64,000 nt of DNA from Sphingomonas pokkalii (GTDB lineage Bacteria; Pseudomonadota; Alphaproteobacteria; Sphingomonadales; Sphingomonadaceae), in contig NZ_QENQ01000001.1 in assembly GCF_003096275.1 (NCBI RefSeq), positions 2,414,731 to 2,478,730 of the forward strand, read 5' to 3'. The notes under the pieces were generated by a model, which saw only the letters and a list, made by a program, of their open reading frames with translations, was not told the origin of the DNA and searched no databases. Position 1 is the stretch's first letter, and each line of letters starts with the position of its first letter. Of this stretch, positions 15,538 to 23,553 are shown in pieces. The translations under genes were made by a program, and so were the position numbers.

Positions 15538-16047
15538 ATGCATACCCGTATCGGTGTCTATCCCGGCACGTTCGATCCGATCACGCGCGGCCATATGGAC
15601 ATCATCCGTCGCGGCGCGAAGCTCGTCGACCGGCTGGTCATCGGAGTGACGACCAATCTCTCCAAGTCGCCGCTGTTTACGGTAGAGGAACGGATGGCGA
15701 TGGTGCGCCGCGAGGTCGAAGAGATCGATGGCGACATCACCGTCGTCAGCTTCGATTCGCTGTTGATGGACTTTGCCGAGCGCGAACGGGCCAGCGTGAT
15801 CATTCGTGGTCTGCGGGCCGTCGCCGATTTCGAGTATGAATATCAGATGGCCGGCATGAACCAGCAGATCAACGACCGGATCGAAACGGTTTTCCTGATG
15901 GCGGACGTTTCGCTCCAGCCGATCGCCAGCCGGCTGGTCAAGGAAATCGCGATGTATGGCGGGCCGATCCATCGCTTCGTCACACCGTCGGTGCAAGCGG
16001 ATGTCGTTGCGCGGATCGACATGATCGGGCGCAAGGGCAGCCGCTGA
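15538..16047 (+). CDS. coaD: Phosphopantetheine adenylyltransferase
   Basis: 169 residues. CoaD transfers AMP from ATP to 4'-phosphopantetheine, the fourth step of coenzyme A synthesis. The nucleotidyltransferase motif is visible as YPGTFDPITRGHMDII (residues 8-23; TRGH is the T/H-x-G-H box), with TTNLSKSPLFTVEERMAMV and GLRAVADFEYEYQMAGMN also characteristic. The start at ATG 15538 has GGGGAGGG upstream. It is the third gene of xseB-ispA-coaD, linking isoprenoid and CoA supply by position only. Confidence 0.96.
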   Translation: MHTRIGVYPGTFDPITRGHMDIIRRGAKLVDRLVIGVTTNLSKSPLFTVEERMAMVRREVEEIDGDITVVSFDSLLMDFAERERASVIIRGLRAVADFEYEYQMAGMNQQINDRIETVFLMADVSLQPIASRLVKEIAMYGGPIHRFVTPSVQADVVARIDMIGRKGSR

Positions 16048-16068
16048 AGACGTTGCACCCGCCGGGCT

Positions 16069-16096
16069 TTGCGGCATCCGGGGATTGGGGTAGAGC
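16069..16096 (+). promoter_or_regulatory. Candidate promoter for the cyclophilin-queA unit
   Basis: TTGCGG (16069-16074), 16 bases, TAGAGC (16091-16096), with the cyclophilin ATG 33 bases downstream. The same layout occurs at 2510-2537 before the permease. It fits the sphingomonad/Caulobacter housekeeping promoter style, where -10 boxes begin TA(G). Inference from pattern only. Confidence 0.45.
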
Positions 16097-16129
16097 CGCG
16101 CCTTCACCAGAAAACGAGTGGGAAGTTCG

Positions 16130-16921
16130 ATGCGTTTCCTAGCCACATTGGCCGCCATGGCTGCCACGCTGTTTGCCGTTCCGGCGCTGGCCCAGGGTGG
16201 CGGGAAGCCGAAACCCGTGATCGAGCCGTTTCGCGGCGTGAATGCGGACTCCGCCACCCGCCCGTCCGTGGTGGTGCCGGCCGATCCCGAAAACACCTGG
16301 GTGCTCGATCTGTCGACCGGCGGCCGCGTGCTGATCCGCCTGCGTCCGGACGTAGCGCCCAAGATGGTCGAGCGGATCAAGACGCTCACGCGTCGTCATT
16401 TCTATGACGGCCTTACCTTCCACCGCGTGGTCGACGATCCCTACAACATCGCCCAGGGCGGCGATCCCAAGGGCGACGGCACCGGTGATTCGGATCTGCC
16501 GAACGTGCCGGCGGAGTTCAGCTCGCTGCCGCACGTGCGCGGCACCGTTTCGGCCGCCCGTCGCGGCGCACCGGACAATGCCACCGCCGAACAGAAGGCC
16601 GAAGCGCAGAACAGCGCGAACAGCCAGTTCTTCATCATGATGCAGCCGAAGCTGGCCTTCGATCACGATTACACGGTGTTCGGGCGCGTCATCTCGGGCA
16701 TGGAATGGGTCGACAAGATCCAGCGCGGCGAGCCGCCGCAGAACCCGACCGTGATCATCCACGCCTATATCGAATCAGACAATCCGCCCGCCTATCAGCC
16801 CCTGGCACCGGCCGTGCCTGCCACCGCCGCGCCGATGCTGCTGCCGGAGGCCCCGGCAAAGCCGCCCGTCAAAAAGCCGGCCCCGGCAGCAGCCAAGAAG
16901 CCGGCGCCGAAGAAGAAGTGA
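16130..16921 (+). CDS. Periplasmic cyclophilin-type peptidyl-prolyl cis-trans isomerase
   Basis: 263 residues. Signal peptide MRFLATLAAMAATLFAVPALA, then a cyclophilin domain (about residues 60-220) with FYDGLTFHRVVDD (about 90-102; catalytic Arg in FHR), GGDPKGDGTG and SQFFIMM. An insertion around residues 145-165 is common in this secreted group. The C-terminal 45 residues are a low-complexity Pro/Ala/Lys tail ending in KKK. It catalyses proline isomerisation during folding of exported proteins. Ribosome site GGAAG. Followed 14 bases later by queA. Confidence 0.92.
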   Translation: MRFLATLAAMAATLFAVPALAQGGGKPKPVIEPFRGVNADSATRPSVVVPADPENTWVLDLSTGGRVLIRLRPDVAPKMVERIKTLTRRHFYDGLTFHRVVDDPYNIAQGGDPKGDGTGDSDLPNVPAEFSSLPHVRGTVSAARRGAPDNATAEQKAEAQNSANSQFFIMMQPKLAFDHDYTVFGRVISGMEWVDKIQRGEPPQNPTVIIHAYIESDNPPAYQPLAPAVPATAAPMLLPEAPAKPPVKKPAPAAAKKPAPKKK

Positions 16922-16935
16922 TCGCGTAGGTTCCA

Positions 16936-17967
16936 GTGAACGTCGACCTTTTCGATTTCGAACTGCCGACAGACCGGATCGCGCTGCGCCCTGCATCGCC
17001 GCGCGACTCCGCCCGCTTGCTGGTGCTGGACGGGGCGGAGACGCGCGACGCGATCATCCGCGATCTGGCACAGCAGCTCCGCCCCGGCGACTGCCTGGTG
17101 TTCAACGACACCCGCGTGATACCCGCCCAGCTGGAAGGCACGCGCGGCGAGGCACGGATCGGCGCCACGCTGCACAAGCGCGAGGGCCCCCGCCGCTGGC
17201 GCGCGTTCATCCGCAACGCCAAGCGGCTGCGCGACGGTGACGCGATCGACTTCGGTCCGAACGCGGTCGCCATCGCCTCCGACCGCGCCGACGATGGCAG
17301 CTTCGCGCTCGATTTCCAGGGCGACGAGCCGGTCGAACTGCTGCTCGAGCGTTGCGGCCGGATGCCGCTGCCGCCCTATATCGCCTCGAAGCGCCCGACC
17401 GACGAACGCGATGCCGAGGATTACCAGACGATGTTCGCGGCCGAGCCGGGTGCCGTCGCCGCACCCACCGCCGCGCTGCACTTCACGCCGGAATTGATGG
17501 CGTCGCTGGAAGCTGCAGGCATCGGCCACACCACGCTGACCCTGCATGTCGGCGCCGGCACCTTTCTGCCGGTCAAGGCCGAGGACACCGAAGACCATAA
17601 GATGCACGCCGAATGGGGCCGCATCACCCCCGAGGTCGCCGATCGCCTCAACGCCGTGCGTGCGGCGGGCAACCGCATCGTCGCGGTGGGCACCACCAGC
17701 CTGCGCCTGCTCGAAAGCGCGGCCAATGCGGACCGCGTGATTGAGCCCTTCGAGGGCGACACCGCGATCTTCATCACGCCGGGCTATCGCTTCAAGGGCG
17801 TGGACGGGCTGGTCACCAACTTCCATCTACCGCGCTCGACGTTGTTCATGCTGGTCTCCGCGTTGATGGGACTCGATCGGATGCAGGCAGCCTATGCCCA
17901 TGCCATCGAAACCGGCTATCGCTTCTACAGCTATGGTGATTCCAGCCTGTTATTGCCTGCCCGCTAA
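16936..17967 (+). CDS. queA: S-adenosylmethionine:tRNA ribosyltransferase-isomerase
   Basis: 343 residues, normal length. QueA transfers and isomerises the ribosyl group of SAM onto preQ1 in tRNA to give epoxyqueuosine. Motifs: [47 protein letters not shown] and [20 protein letters not shown] start is used. It lies directly downstream of the cyclophilin gene and upstream of the EF-hand gene, probably co-transcribed. The window also carries tgt (42231) and the precursor transporter yhhQ (39741). Confidence 0.97.
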   Translation: MNVDLFDFELPTDRIALRPASPRDSARLLVLDGAETRDAIIRDLAQQLRPGDCLVFNDTRVIPAQLEGTRGEARIGATLHKREGPRRWRAFIRNAKRLRDGDAIDFGPNAVAIASDRADDGSFALDFQGDEPVELLLERCGRMPLPPYIASKRPTDERDAEDYQTMFAAEPGAVAAPTAALHFTPELMASLEAAGIGHTTLTLHVGAGTFLPVKAEDTEDHKMHAEWGRITPEVADRLNAVRAAGNRIVAVGTTSLRLLESAANADRVIEPFEGDTAIFITPGYRFKGVDGLVTNFHLPRSTLFMLVSALMGLDRMQAAYAHAIETGYRFYSYGDSSLLLPAR

Positions 17968-17977
17968 AGGGGATTCG

Positions 17978-18466
17978 ATGCGCCTGTTCCTGCTGATCGC
18001 CGCCTGCACCGCCGCTCTCCCCGCTGCAGCGCAGCAGGCACCGGCACCCCAGATAGCGCCCGGCACGCCCGCCCCGCAGCCCCAGGCGACGGTGATCGCC
18101 GAACCGGTGGCGCTGCTGATCGCCGGTTTCGATGCCGATGGCGATGCGCGGGTCACCCGCGCCGAATTCGATGCAGGGCTCAAGCGCAGCTTCGACAGCG
18201 CCGATACCGGGCACATCGGCAGCCTGGGCTATATCGCCTATTCGGATTGGTCGCTGCGCTGGATGGGCGATCGCAACACGCTTCCCAGCCCGTTCGAACT
18301 CGATCGCGACGGCGACAACAAGGTGAGTTGGGCGGAGTTCCAGGATCGTTTCGCCGATATCTTCGCCCGGTTCGACAAGAACAGGGATGGCGTGATCGAA
18401 CGCAGCGAACTGGTGACGATCCGGCCGCCCGCCTTCAATCCGATGGGCAAACGCGGCCGCCGCTGA
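17978..18466 (+). CDS. Exported EF-hand protein
   Basis: 162 residues. Signal peptide MRLFLLIAACTAALPAAAQQ followed by a Pro/Gln-rich linker, then calcium-binding loops: FDADGDARVTRAEF (about residues 49-62), LDRDGDNKVSWAEF (about 107-120) and FDKNRDGVIERSEL (about 131-144). A degenerate loop lies between the first two. The protein is likely periplasmic and binds calcium. No enzymatic domain is visible. It starts 10 bases after queA with AAAGGGGA as ribosome site. EF-hand proteins next to queA are, as far as I recall, common in sphingomonads; the role is unknown. Confidence 0.88.
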   Translation: MRLFLLIAACTAALPAAAQQAPAPQIAPGTPAPQPQATVIAEPVALLIAGFDADGDARVTRAEFDAGLKRSFDSADTGHIGSLGYIAYSDWSLRWMGDRNTLPSPFELDRDGDNKVSWAEFQDRFADIFARFDKNRDGVIERSELVTIRPPAFNPMGKRGRR

Positions 18467-18530
18467 ACGCCAGGGCATTTGGCGCAATGGGCTAGCATCA
18501 CATCCCGCAGGCCCGCTAGGATTGCCGGGC

Positions 18531-19508
18531 ATGTCCGGGAATCACTCACACGCGCACCACCATGGCCACGATCACGGGCATGGGCATGGGCACAGCCATG
18601 GCCATCATCACGGCCACAGCCATGCACCGGCCGATTTCGGTCGCGCCTTCGCGATCGGCATGGCGCTCAACATCGGCTTCGTGCTGATCGAAGGCGGCGC
18701 CGGCATCTGGACCGGATCGATGGCCCTGCTGGCGGATGCCGGGCACAATCTTTCCGACGTGCTCGGCCTGCTGATCGCATGGGTCGGCGCCGAATTGGGC
18801 AAGCGTCCCGCCACCCCGCGCTTCACCTATGGCCTGGGCGCCTCGTCGATCCTGGCGGCGCTTGCCAATGCGCTGCTGCTGCTGGTCGCGGTCGGCGCGA
18901 TCCTGCTGGAAGCGATCCAGCGCCTTACCGATCCGCCCGTCGTCGCGCCGATCCCGGTGATGCTGGTGGCCGGCGCCGGCATCGTTGTCAATCTCGGCAC
19001 CGCGCTGCTCTTCGCCCGCGGGCGCGACCAAGATATCAACATTCGCGGCGCCTATCTGCACATGGCCGCCGATGCCGCCGTGTCGGCAGCGGTCGTGATC
19101 GCCGGCGCGCTGATCTGGTGGACCGGGGCGGGATGGATTGATCCGGTCATGAGCCTGGTGGTGGTCGCCGTCATTCTGCTCGGGACCTGGAGCCTGTTGC
19201 GCGAGTCCCTGACGATGGCGCTGCAGGCGGTGCCTGACCGCATCGACCTGGCCGCCGTGGAGCAGACGCTGCTCGCCCAGCCCGGTGTCGACCGCGTCCA
19301 CGATCTCCATGTCTGGCCGATGAGCACGACCGAGGCGGCGCTTACCGCCCATCTGGTAATGCCGGACGGTCATCCAGGTGACGCATTCCTGATTCATCTT
19401 CAACAGGTACTCGCGCACGATTTCCAGATCGAACACAGCACAGTACAGATTGAGTTAGGCAACGGGGCGGAGTGCCGGATGCATGGAACTGGTAGCGGAC
19501 ATGGCTAA
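18531..19508 (+). CDS. Cation diffusion facilitator (zinc/cadmium-type exporter)
   Basis: 325 residues. The N-terminal ~35 residues are a histidine cluster (repeats of HGH and HSHGHHHGHSH) that can bind Zn(II). Six membrane helices follow; DAGHNLSDV (about residues 69-77) and HMAADAAVSA (about 176-185) contain the paired His/Asp transport-site residues. The C-terminal ~90 residues form the ferredoxin-like cytoplasmic domain with HDLHVWPMS. It exports Zn(II) or related ions using the proton gradient. Its last 8 bases overlap the HAD gene, implying translational coupling. Confidence 0.94.
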   Translation: MSGNHSHAHHHGHDHGHGHGHSHGHHHGHSHAPADFGRAFAIGMALNIGFVLIEGGAGIWTGSMALLADAGHNLSDVLGLLIAWVGAELGKRPATPRFTYGLGASSILAALANALLLLVAVGAILLEAIQRLTDPPVVAPIPVMLVAGAGIVVNLGTALLFARGRDQDINIRGAYLHMAADAAVSAAVVIAGALIWWTGAGWIDPVMSLVVVAVILLGTWSLLRESLTMALQAVPDRIDLAAVEQTLLAQPGVDRVHDLHVWPMSTTEAALTAHLVMPDGHPGDAFLIHLQQVLAHDFQIEHSTVQIELGNGAECRMHGTGSGHG

Positions 19509-20166
19509 GACGGGCGCCATCGCGACCCGACCCCTGGACCTCGTCGTCTTCGATTTCGACGGCACCCTCTCCGATAGTGGCGACTGGTTCGTCTCGATTG
19601 CCAACGATCTTGCCGAACGCTTTCGCTTCCGCAAGATCGCCCCCCACGAAGTCGAACTGCTCCGCCGCAAGAGCTCGCGCGAGGTGATCGAGTTCCTTGG
19701 CATCGCCCGCTGGAAGATGCCGTGGATCGCCCGCTATGTCCGCAAGCTGGTGAGCCGCGAGGCCCACCGGATCGAACTGTTCCCCGGCACGCCGAACCTG
19801 CTCGAACGGCTGGCGGAAACCGGGGTGAAGCTGGCACTGGTCACCTCCAATTCGGAAGCCAATGCCCGCAAGATTCTGGGGCCGCGCCATGCCGCGCAGA
19901 TACATTGCTATGCATGCGGCTCCTCGCTGTTCGGCAAGGCGCCGAAATTCCGCCGGGTGCTGCGCAAGATGGGCGTCGAACCGCACGCCGCGCTGGCGAT
20001 CGGCGACGAGACCCGCGATGTCGATGCCGCGCGCGAAGTGGGGATGCGCGCCGGCTCCGTGCTGTGGGGCTATGCCGCGGAGGATCTGCTGAAGGGCATG
20101 ACCCCCGATGCGCTGTTCCGTACGCCGGAGGACATTCTGTCCTATGTCCGCCACCACCGCGACTGA
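19501..20166 (+). CDS. HAD-family phosphatase
   Basis: 221 residues from the ATG at 19501, which overlaps the CDF stop (ATGGCTAA); an ATG at 19483 is also in frame. HAD motifs: I, DFDGTLSD (Asp 18 and 20); II, LVTSNSE; III, a Lys in GKAPKFRRVL; IV, GDETRDVDAARE. A helical cap domain lies between motifs I and II, as in phosphoglycolate phosphatase-like (subfamily I) proteins. The substrate is not predictable. The overlap with a metal exporter is conserved-looking but its meaning is unclear. Confidence 0.88.
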   Translation: MAKTGAIATRPLDLVVFDFDGTLSDSGDWFVSIANDLAERFRFRKIAPHEVELLRRKSSREVIEFLGIARWKMPWIARYVRKLVSREAHRIELFPGTPNLLERLAETGVKLALVTSNSEANARKILGPRHAAQIHCYACGSSLFGKAPKFRRVLRKMGVEPHAALAIGDETRDVDAAREVGMRAGSVLWGYAAEDLLKGMTPDALFRTPEDILSYVRHHRD

Positions 20167-20261
20167 AGCACAGGCTTCTCGCCTTCCCCCAAAAGGCGAA
20201 AGCGCGCCCGCACAGTAAAACCGCCGTCTGGCGCAAACTGCCGGCGCGGAACGAGGCCGGA

Positions 20262-21770
20262 CTAGCCGCGCATTGTCCCGGTCTCGATGAACCGCTGATG
20301 CCAGGCAAGGGCCTCCCCGGGCAGCATCGGCGTCTGCTTGCCGTAGCTGCCCGCCAGCGCCCGTTCGAAATACGCGCGCAGCATCGGGCGGAAATCGGGG
20401 TGGGCGCAATTTTCGATCACAAGTTCCGCGCGCTTGCGCGGTGCCAGGCCACGCAGATCGGCCAATCCCTGCTCGGTCACCACTACCTGCACGTCCTGCG
20501 CGATGTGATCGACATGGGAGACATGGGGCACGATCGCGGAGATCGCCCCGCCCTTCGCCGTCGAGGGCGACATGAAGATCGAGATATAGGCGTTACGCGC
20601 GAAATCACCCGATCCGCCGATCCCGTTCTGGATGCGCGAACCCATGACGTGGGTGGAATTGACGTTGCCGTAGATATCCGCCTCGATCATCCCGTTCATT
20701 GCCAGGCAGCCGAGCCGGCGCACCACTTCTGGGTGGTTGCTGATTTCCTGCGAGCGCAACAGGATGCGATCACGGAACCGATCGAGATCGGCGTTCAGCC
20801 GCTCGGCAGCGACGGGGCTCAACGAGAAGGCGGTGCAGCTTGCCATCCGCAGCTTCCCGTTGGCGAGCAGGTCCAGCATCCCATCCTGCAGCACTTCGGT
20901 ATAGGCGGTCAGGTTCTCGAACGGCGCGGTCATCAGCCCGGCGAGCACCGCATTGGCGATGTTGCCTACCCCCGATTGCAACGGCAACAGCGACGGTGGC
21001 AGCCGGCCCTTGCCGACTTCGTGGCGGAAAAACTCGATCAGATGGCCGGCAATGGCGCGGGCGCTCGCATCGGGGGCCGCGAAGGGGAGGTTGCGATCGG
21101 GCGCATTGGTCTCGACGACGGCGATCACCTTGTGCGGATCGCAGCGCAGCGTCGGCTGTCCGATGCGCTGGTCGGGTGCGGTGAGCGGAATCGGCACGCG
21201 GTTGGGCGGCAGCGCGGTGCCGTAATAGATGTCGTGCATCCCCTCCAGCGCCGGATTCTGCCAGGAATTGACCTCCAGGATCACCCGCTTGGCGCAATCG
21301 AGCCAGGTCTTGTTGTTGCCGACCGAGGTCGACGGGATCAGCGATCCGTCCTCGCGGACGCCGGCAACCTCGATCACCGCCACGTCGAGCTGGCCGAGAA
21401 AGCCTTCCCAGGCAAGCGGCGCGACCTGGCTGAGATGGAGATCGACATAATCCATCTCGCCGGCGTTGATCTTCTCGCGGGCGATCGGATCGGAATTATA
21501 GGGCAGCCGCGCCGAGATGCCGTCGACACGGGCGAGTGCCCCATCCAGTTCCGGGCCGGTGGAGGCGCCGGTCCAGACCTTCAGTCGCATCGGCTTGCCG
21601 GCGGCATGCTCCGCCTCGATCTGCGCGGCGAGCGCGATCGGCACCGCCTTGGGATAGCCGGAACCGGTGAAGCCGCTCATCCCCACCGCCATGCCATCGG
21701 CGATGAATGAAGCGGCGTGCTCCGCCGTGGTGATATTGGCGGCAAGTCCGGGGTGCGCGATACGGGACAT
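20262..21770 (-). CDS. Acetyl-CoA hydrolase/transferase family (succinyl-CoA:acetate CoA-transferase type)
   Basis: 502 residues, the length of the AarC/Cat1 group. N-terminal MAVGMSGFTGSGYPKAVP, central PLQSGVGNIANAVLAGL, then YTEVLQDGMLDLL, where the Glu (about residue 289) is the expected catalytic nucleophile, and GIGGSGDFARNAYISIFMSPS. It exchanges CoA between succinyl-CoA and acetate or hydrolyses acyl-CoA, linking to the TCA cycle and acetate metabolism in the cytoplasm. A stand-alone gene on the minus strand, divergent from the diiron protein gene. Confidence 0.93.
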   Translation of the reverse strand: MSRIAHPGLAANITTAEHAASFIADGMAVGMSGFTGSGYPKAVPIALAAQIEAEHAAGKPMRLKVWTGASTGPELDGALARVDGISARLPYNSDPIAREKINAGEMDYVDLHLSQVAPLAWEGFLGQLDVAVIEVAGVREDGSLIPSTSVGNNKTWLDCAKRVILEVNSWQNPALEGMHDIYYGTALPPNRVPIPLTAPDQRIGQPTLRCDPHKVIAVVETNAPDRNLPFAAPDASARAIAGHLIEFFRHEVGKGRLPPSLLPLQSGVGNIANAVLAGLMTAPFENLTAYTEVLQDGMLDLLANGKLRMASCTAFSLSPVAAERLNADLDRFRDRILLRSQEISNHPEVVRRLGCLAMNGMIEADIYGNVNSTHVMGSRIQNGIGGSGDFARNAYISIFMSPSTAKGGAISAIVPHVSHVDHIAQDVQVVVTEQGLADLRGLAPRKRAELVIENCAHPDFRPMLRAYFERALAGSYGKQTPMLPGEALAWHQRFIETGTMRG

Positions 21771-21984
21771 GGAACCTCTTATGGGTGCGACGCAGGCGGC
21801 GATGCAGCCCTATCGACCGGGATGCAATTGTTGCAATTACCTACTTGGGTTCCCTGGGTGCACCCTGCGCACGCGACACTTCCAGGGCCGACGAAATCCA
21901 CCAAGTCTTTGATGTATAACGATGTTGGATTGGAACCCTGCCGTACCGCCAACGGTTGAGCCCGCCAGGCAGGAGAATTTCCCC

Positions 21985-22881
21985 ATGGCAACCGTCGTGC
22001 GCGATTTCGCGCCAACTATGCGCTCGCAATTTCATACCGACAGCTTTCAGCGCGGCCTCGCGCACTGGAACCGCGAACGGCTCGAACCCGGCTTTCCTTC
22101 CGCCGACTGGCAGCGGCGGCTGGAGCGCGATGTGCGGATGCACCGTCTGGAAGGCGCCTTCCTCGAAGAACTGCGCGCCGATGTGGCCACCGAAGCTGCC
22201 GCGGCCCCTACCGATGTCGACGGCTTCATCGCATGGTTCGAAGCGCTGCAGGCGACAGGACCGGGCCAGGGCGATCCGCTGTTCCCATGGCTGGCGCAAT
22301 CGGCGGAACGGGACCAGCTTCGATGGTTTTTCGAGCAGGAAGCTGCCGGCGAGGCCGGGTTCGACGATCTGGTCGCGATGACGCAGGTCAAGCTGCCGAC
22401 CCGCCCCAAGCTGGAACTGGCGCGCAATTACTGGGACGAAATGGGCCATGGCACCGAAAAGGGCATGCATGGCCCGATGCTCGATGCGCTGGTGGATACA
22501 CTGGCGGTGCAGCCGGTGATCGAGAACACCGTCTGGGAAAGCCTGGCGCTGGCCAATGCGATGACGGCGATGGCCACCAACCGCCGCTACGCCTGGCACT
22601 CGGTCGGCGCGCTCGGTGTGATTGAGCTTACCGCACCCGGCCGATCGGCGCTGGTGGCGGAAGGATTGAAGCGCGTGGGGCTGAGCCCGAAGGAAGCGCG
22701 CTATTTCACGCTTCATGCCGTGCTGGACATCAAGCATAGCGAGGATTGGAACCGCGAGGCGATCCGCCCCGCGGTGGCGGAAGATCCCCGCCGCGCGACG
22801 GCCATGGCCGAAGGCGCGCTGATCCGGCTGCGTTGCGGCGCGCGTTGTTTCGATGCGTATCGGGCGCGGCTCTGGAACTGA
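21985..22881 (+). CDS. Haem-oxygenase-like iron-containing redox protein
   Basis: 298 residues, all-helical. It matches the haem-oxygenase-like diiron oxidase/oxygenase group (Haem_oxygenas_2 type): WFFEQEAAGEAGFDDLVAM, then ARNYWDEMGHGTEKGMHGPM and, near the C-terminus, HAVLDIKHSEDW, supplying Glu, His and Asp residues in the usual order for two irons. Members include metal-dependent oxidative enzymes of varied chemistry. The specific reaction cannot be inferred. Start chosen at ATG 21985 behind AGGAG. Lies next to an HxlR regulator on the opposite strand that may control it. Confidence 0.8.
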   Translation: MATVVRDFAPTMRSQFHTDSFQRGLAHWNRERLEPGFPSADWQRRLERDVRMHRLEGAFLEELRADVATEAAAAPTDVDGFIAWFEALQATGPGQGDPLFPWLAQSAERDQLRWFFEQEAAGEAGFDDLVAMTQVKLPTRPKLELARNYWDEMGHGTEKGMHGPMLDALVDTLAVQPVIENTVWESLALANAMTAMATNRRYAWHSVGALGVIELTAPGRSALVAEGLKRVGLSPKEARYFTLHAVLDIKHSEDWNREAIRPAVAEDPRRATAMAEGALIRLRCGARCFDAYRARLWN

Positions 22882-22899
22882 TGTAGCGCGGGCCGCAAC

Positions 22900-23382
22900 C
22901 TATTCGGCGGCGAGCGCTGGGGAAATATCTTCCGGCAGCGCCCAGAGCAGATCGCCGCGGCCCAGCACCCGCCCATCCCGCGCCTGCACCGTCACGGGCG
23001 CAATCGGCTGGCGATCGCGTGCATCGACCAGAATCGGCGTCGCCGGAACACCGGTTTCCCAGCGTTCGCCCCATTGGCGCAGCGCCACCATGGTCGGCAG
23101 CAGGGCGTGCCCCTTCTCGGTAAGGCGATATTCCACTTTCCGCCGATCGTCGTCGCACGGTTCGCGCACCAGGATGCCGTGTTCGACCAGACGCGCCAGC
23201 CGGTTGGCCAGGATATTGCGGGCGATACCCAGCTCCGAATGGAATTCCTCGAAATGGCGGATCCCGTTGAAGGCGCCGCGAAGAATCAGGAACGACCACC
23301 GCTCGCCCACCGCTTCCAACGCTGCCGGCAGGCTGCACGTCGGCCGGGGCCTGCAGGGCATCGGATGAGCACGATCCTCCAT
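22900..23382 (-). CDS. HxlR-family winged-helix transcriptional regulator
   Basis: 160 residues. The HxlR signature is CSLPAALEAVGERWSFLILRGAF with a conserved Cys near residue 16, followed by RHFEEFHSELGIARNILANRL (recognition region) and EYRLTEKGHALLP. The C-terminal 60 residues form a short extra domain rich in beta-forming residues. It probably binds a small molecule or responds to oxidation at Cys and regulates a nearby gene. Convergent with the diiron protein gene, divergent from rel; the 171-bp gap to rel should hold its own operator, though I could not identify one with certainty. Confidence 0.9.
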   Translation of the reverse strand: MEDRAHPMPCRPRPTCSLPAALEAVGERWSFLILRGAFNGIRHFEEFHSELGIARNILANRLARLVEHGILVREPCDDDRRKVEYRLTEKGHALLPTMVALRQWGERWETGVPATPILVDARDRQPIAPVTVQARDGRVLGRGDLLWALPEDISPALAAE

Positions 23383-23553
23383 GGCACCATGCTACCGCAT
23401 AATCCGCGCGAACGAAACCGGCACCGGGCAACGCCCCGTTGCTGTGACTTTCGGGCCAAGGATGATGGCAAAGTGCAACACTCTGGTGCACCGCTCTGAA
23501 TTTGGCGCGGCGACGGGGTTGCAAATTGGCCACGCCCGGCTTCATCTAGGGAT

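Noticed and set aside
20179..20199. Hairpin TCGCCTT...AAGGCGA after the HAD gene as terminator
   Set aside because: Stem is only 7 bp with a 7-base loop and no T-tract on either strand; could be chance.
21836..21870. Palindrome GGGTGCACCC and repeated GCAATT between the CoA-transferase and diiron genes as operators
   Set aside because: Short (10 bp) and unsupported by a second copy; not enough to call a site.
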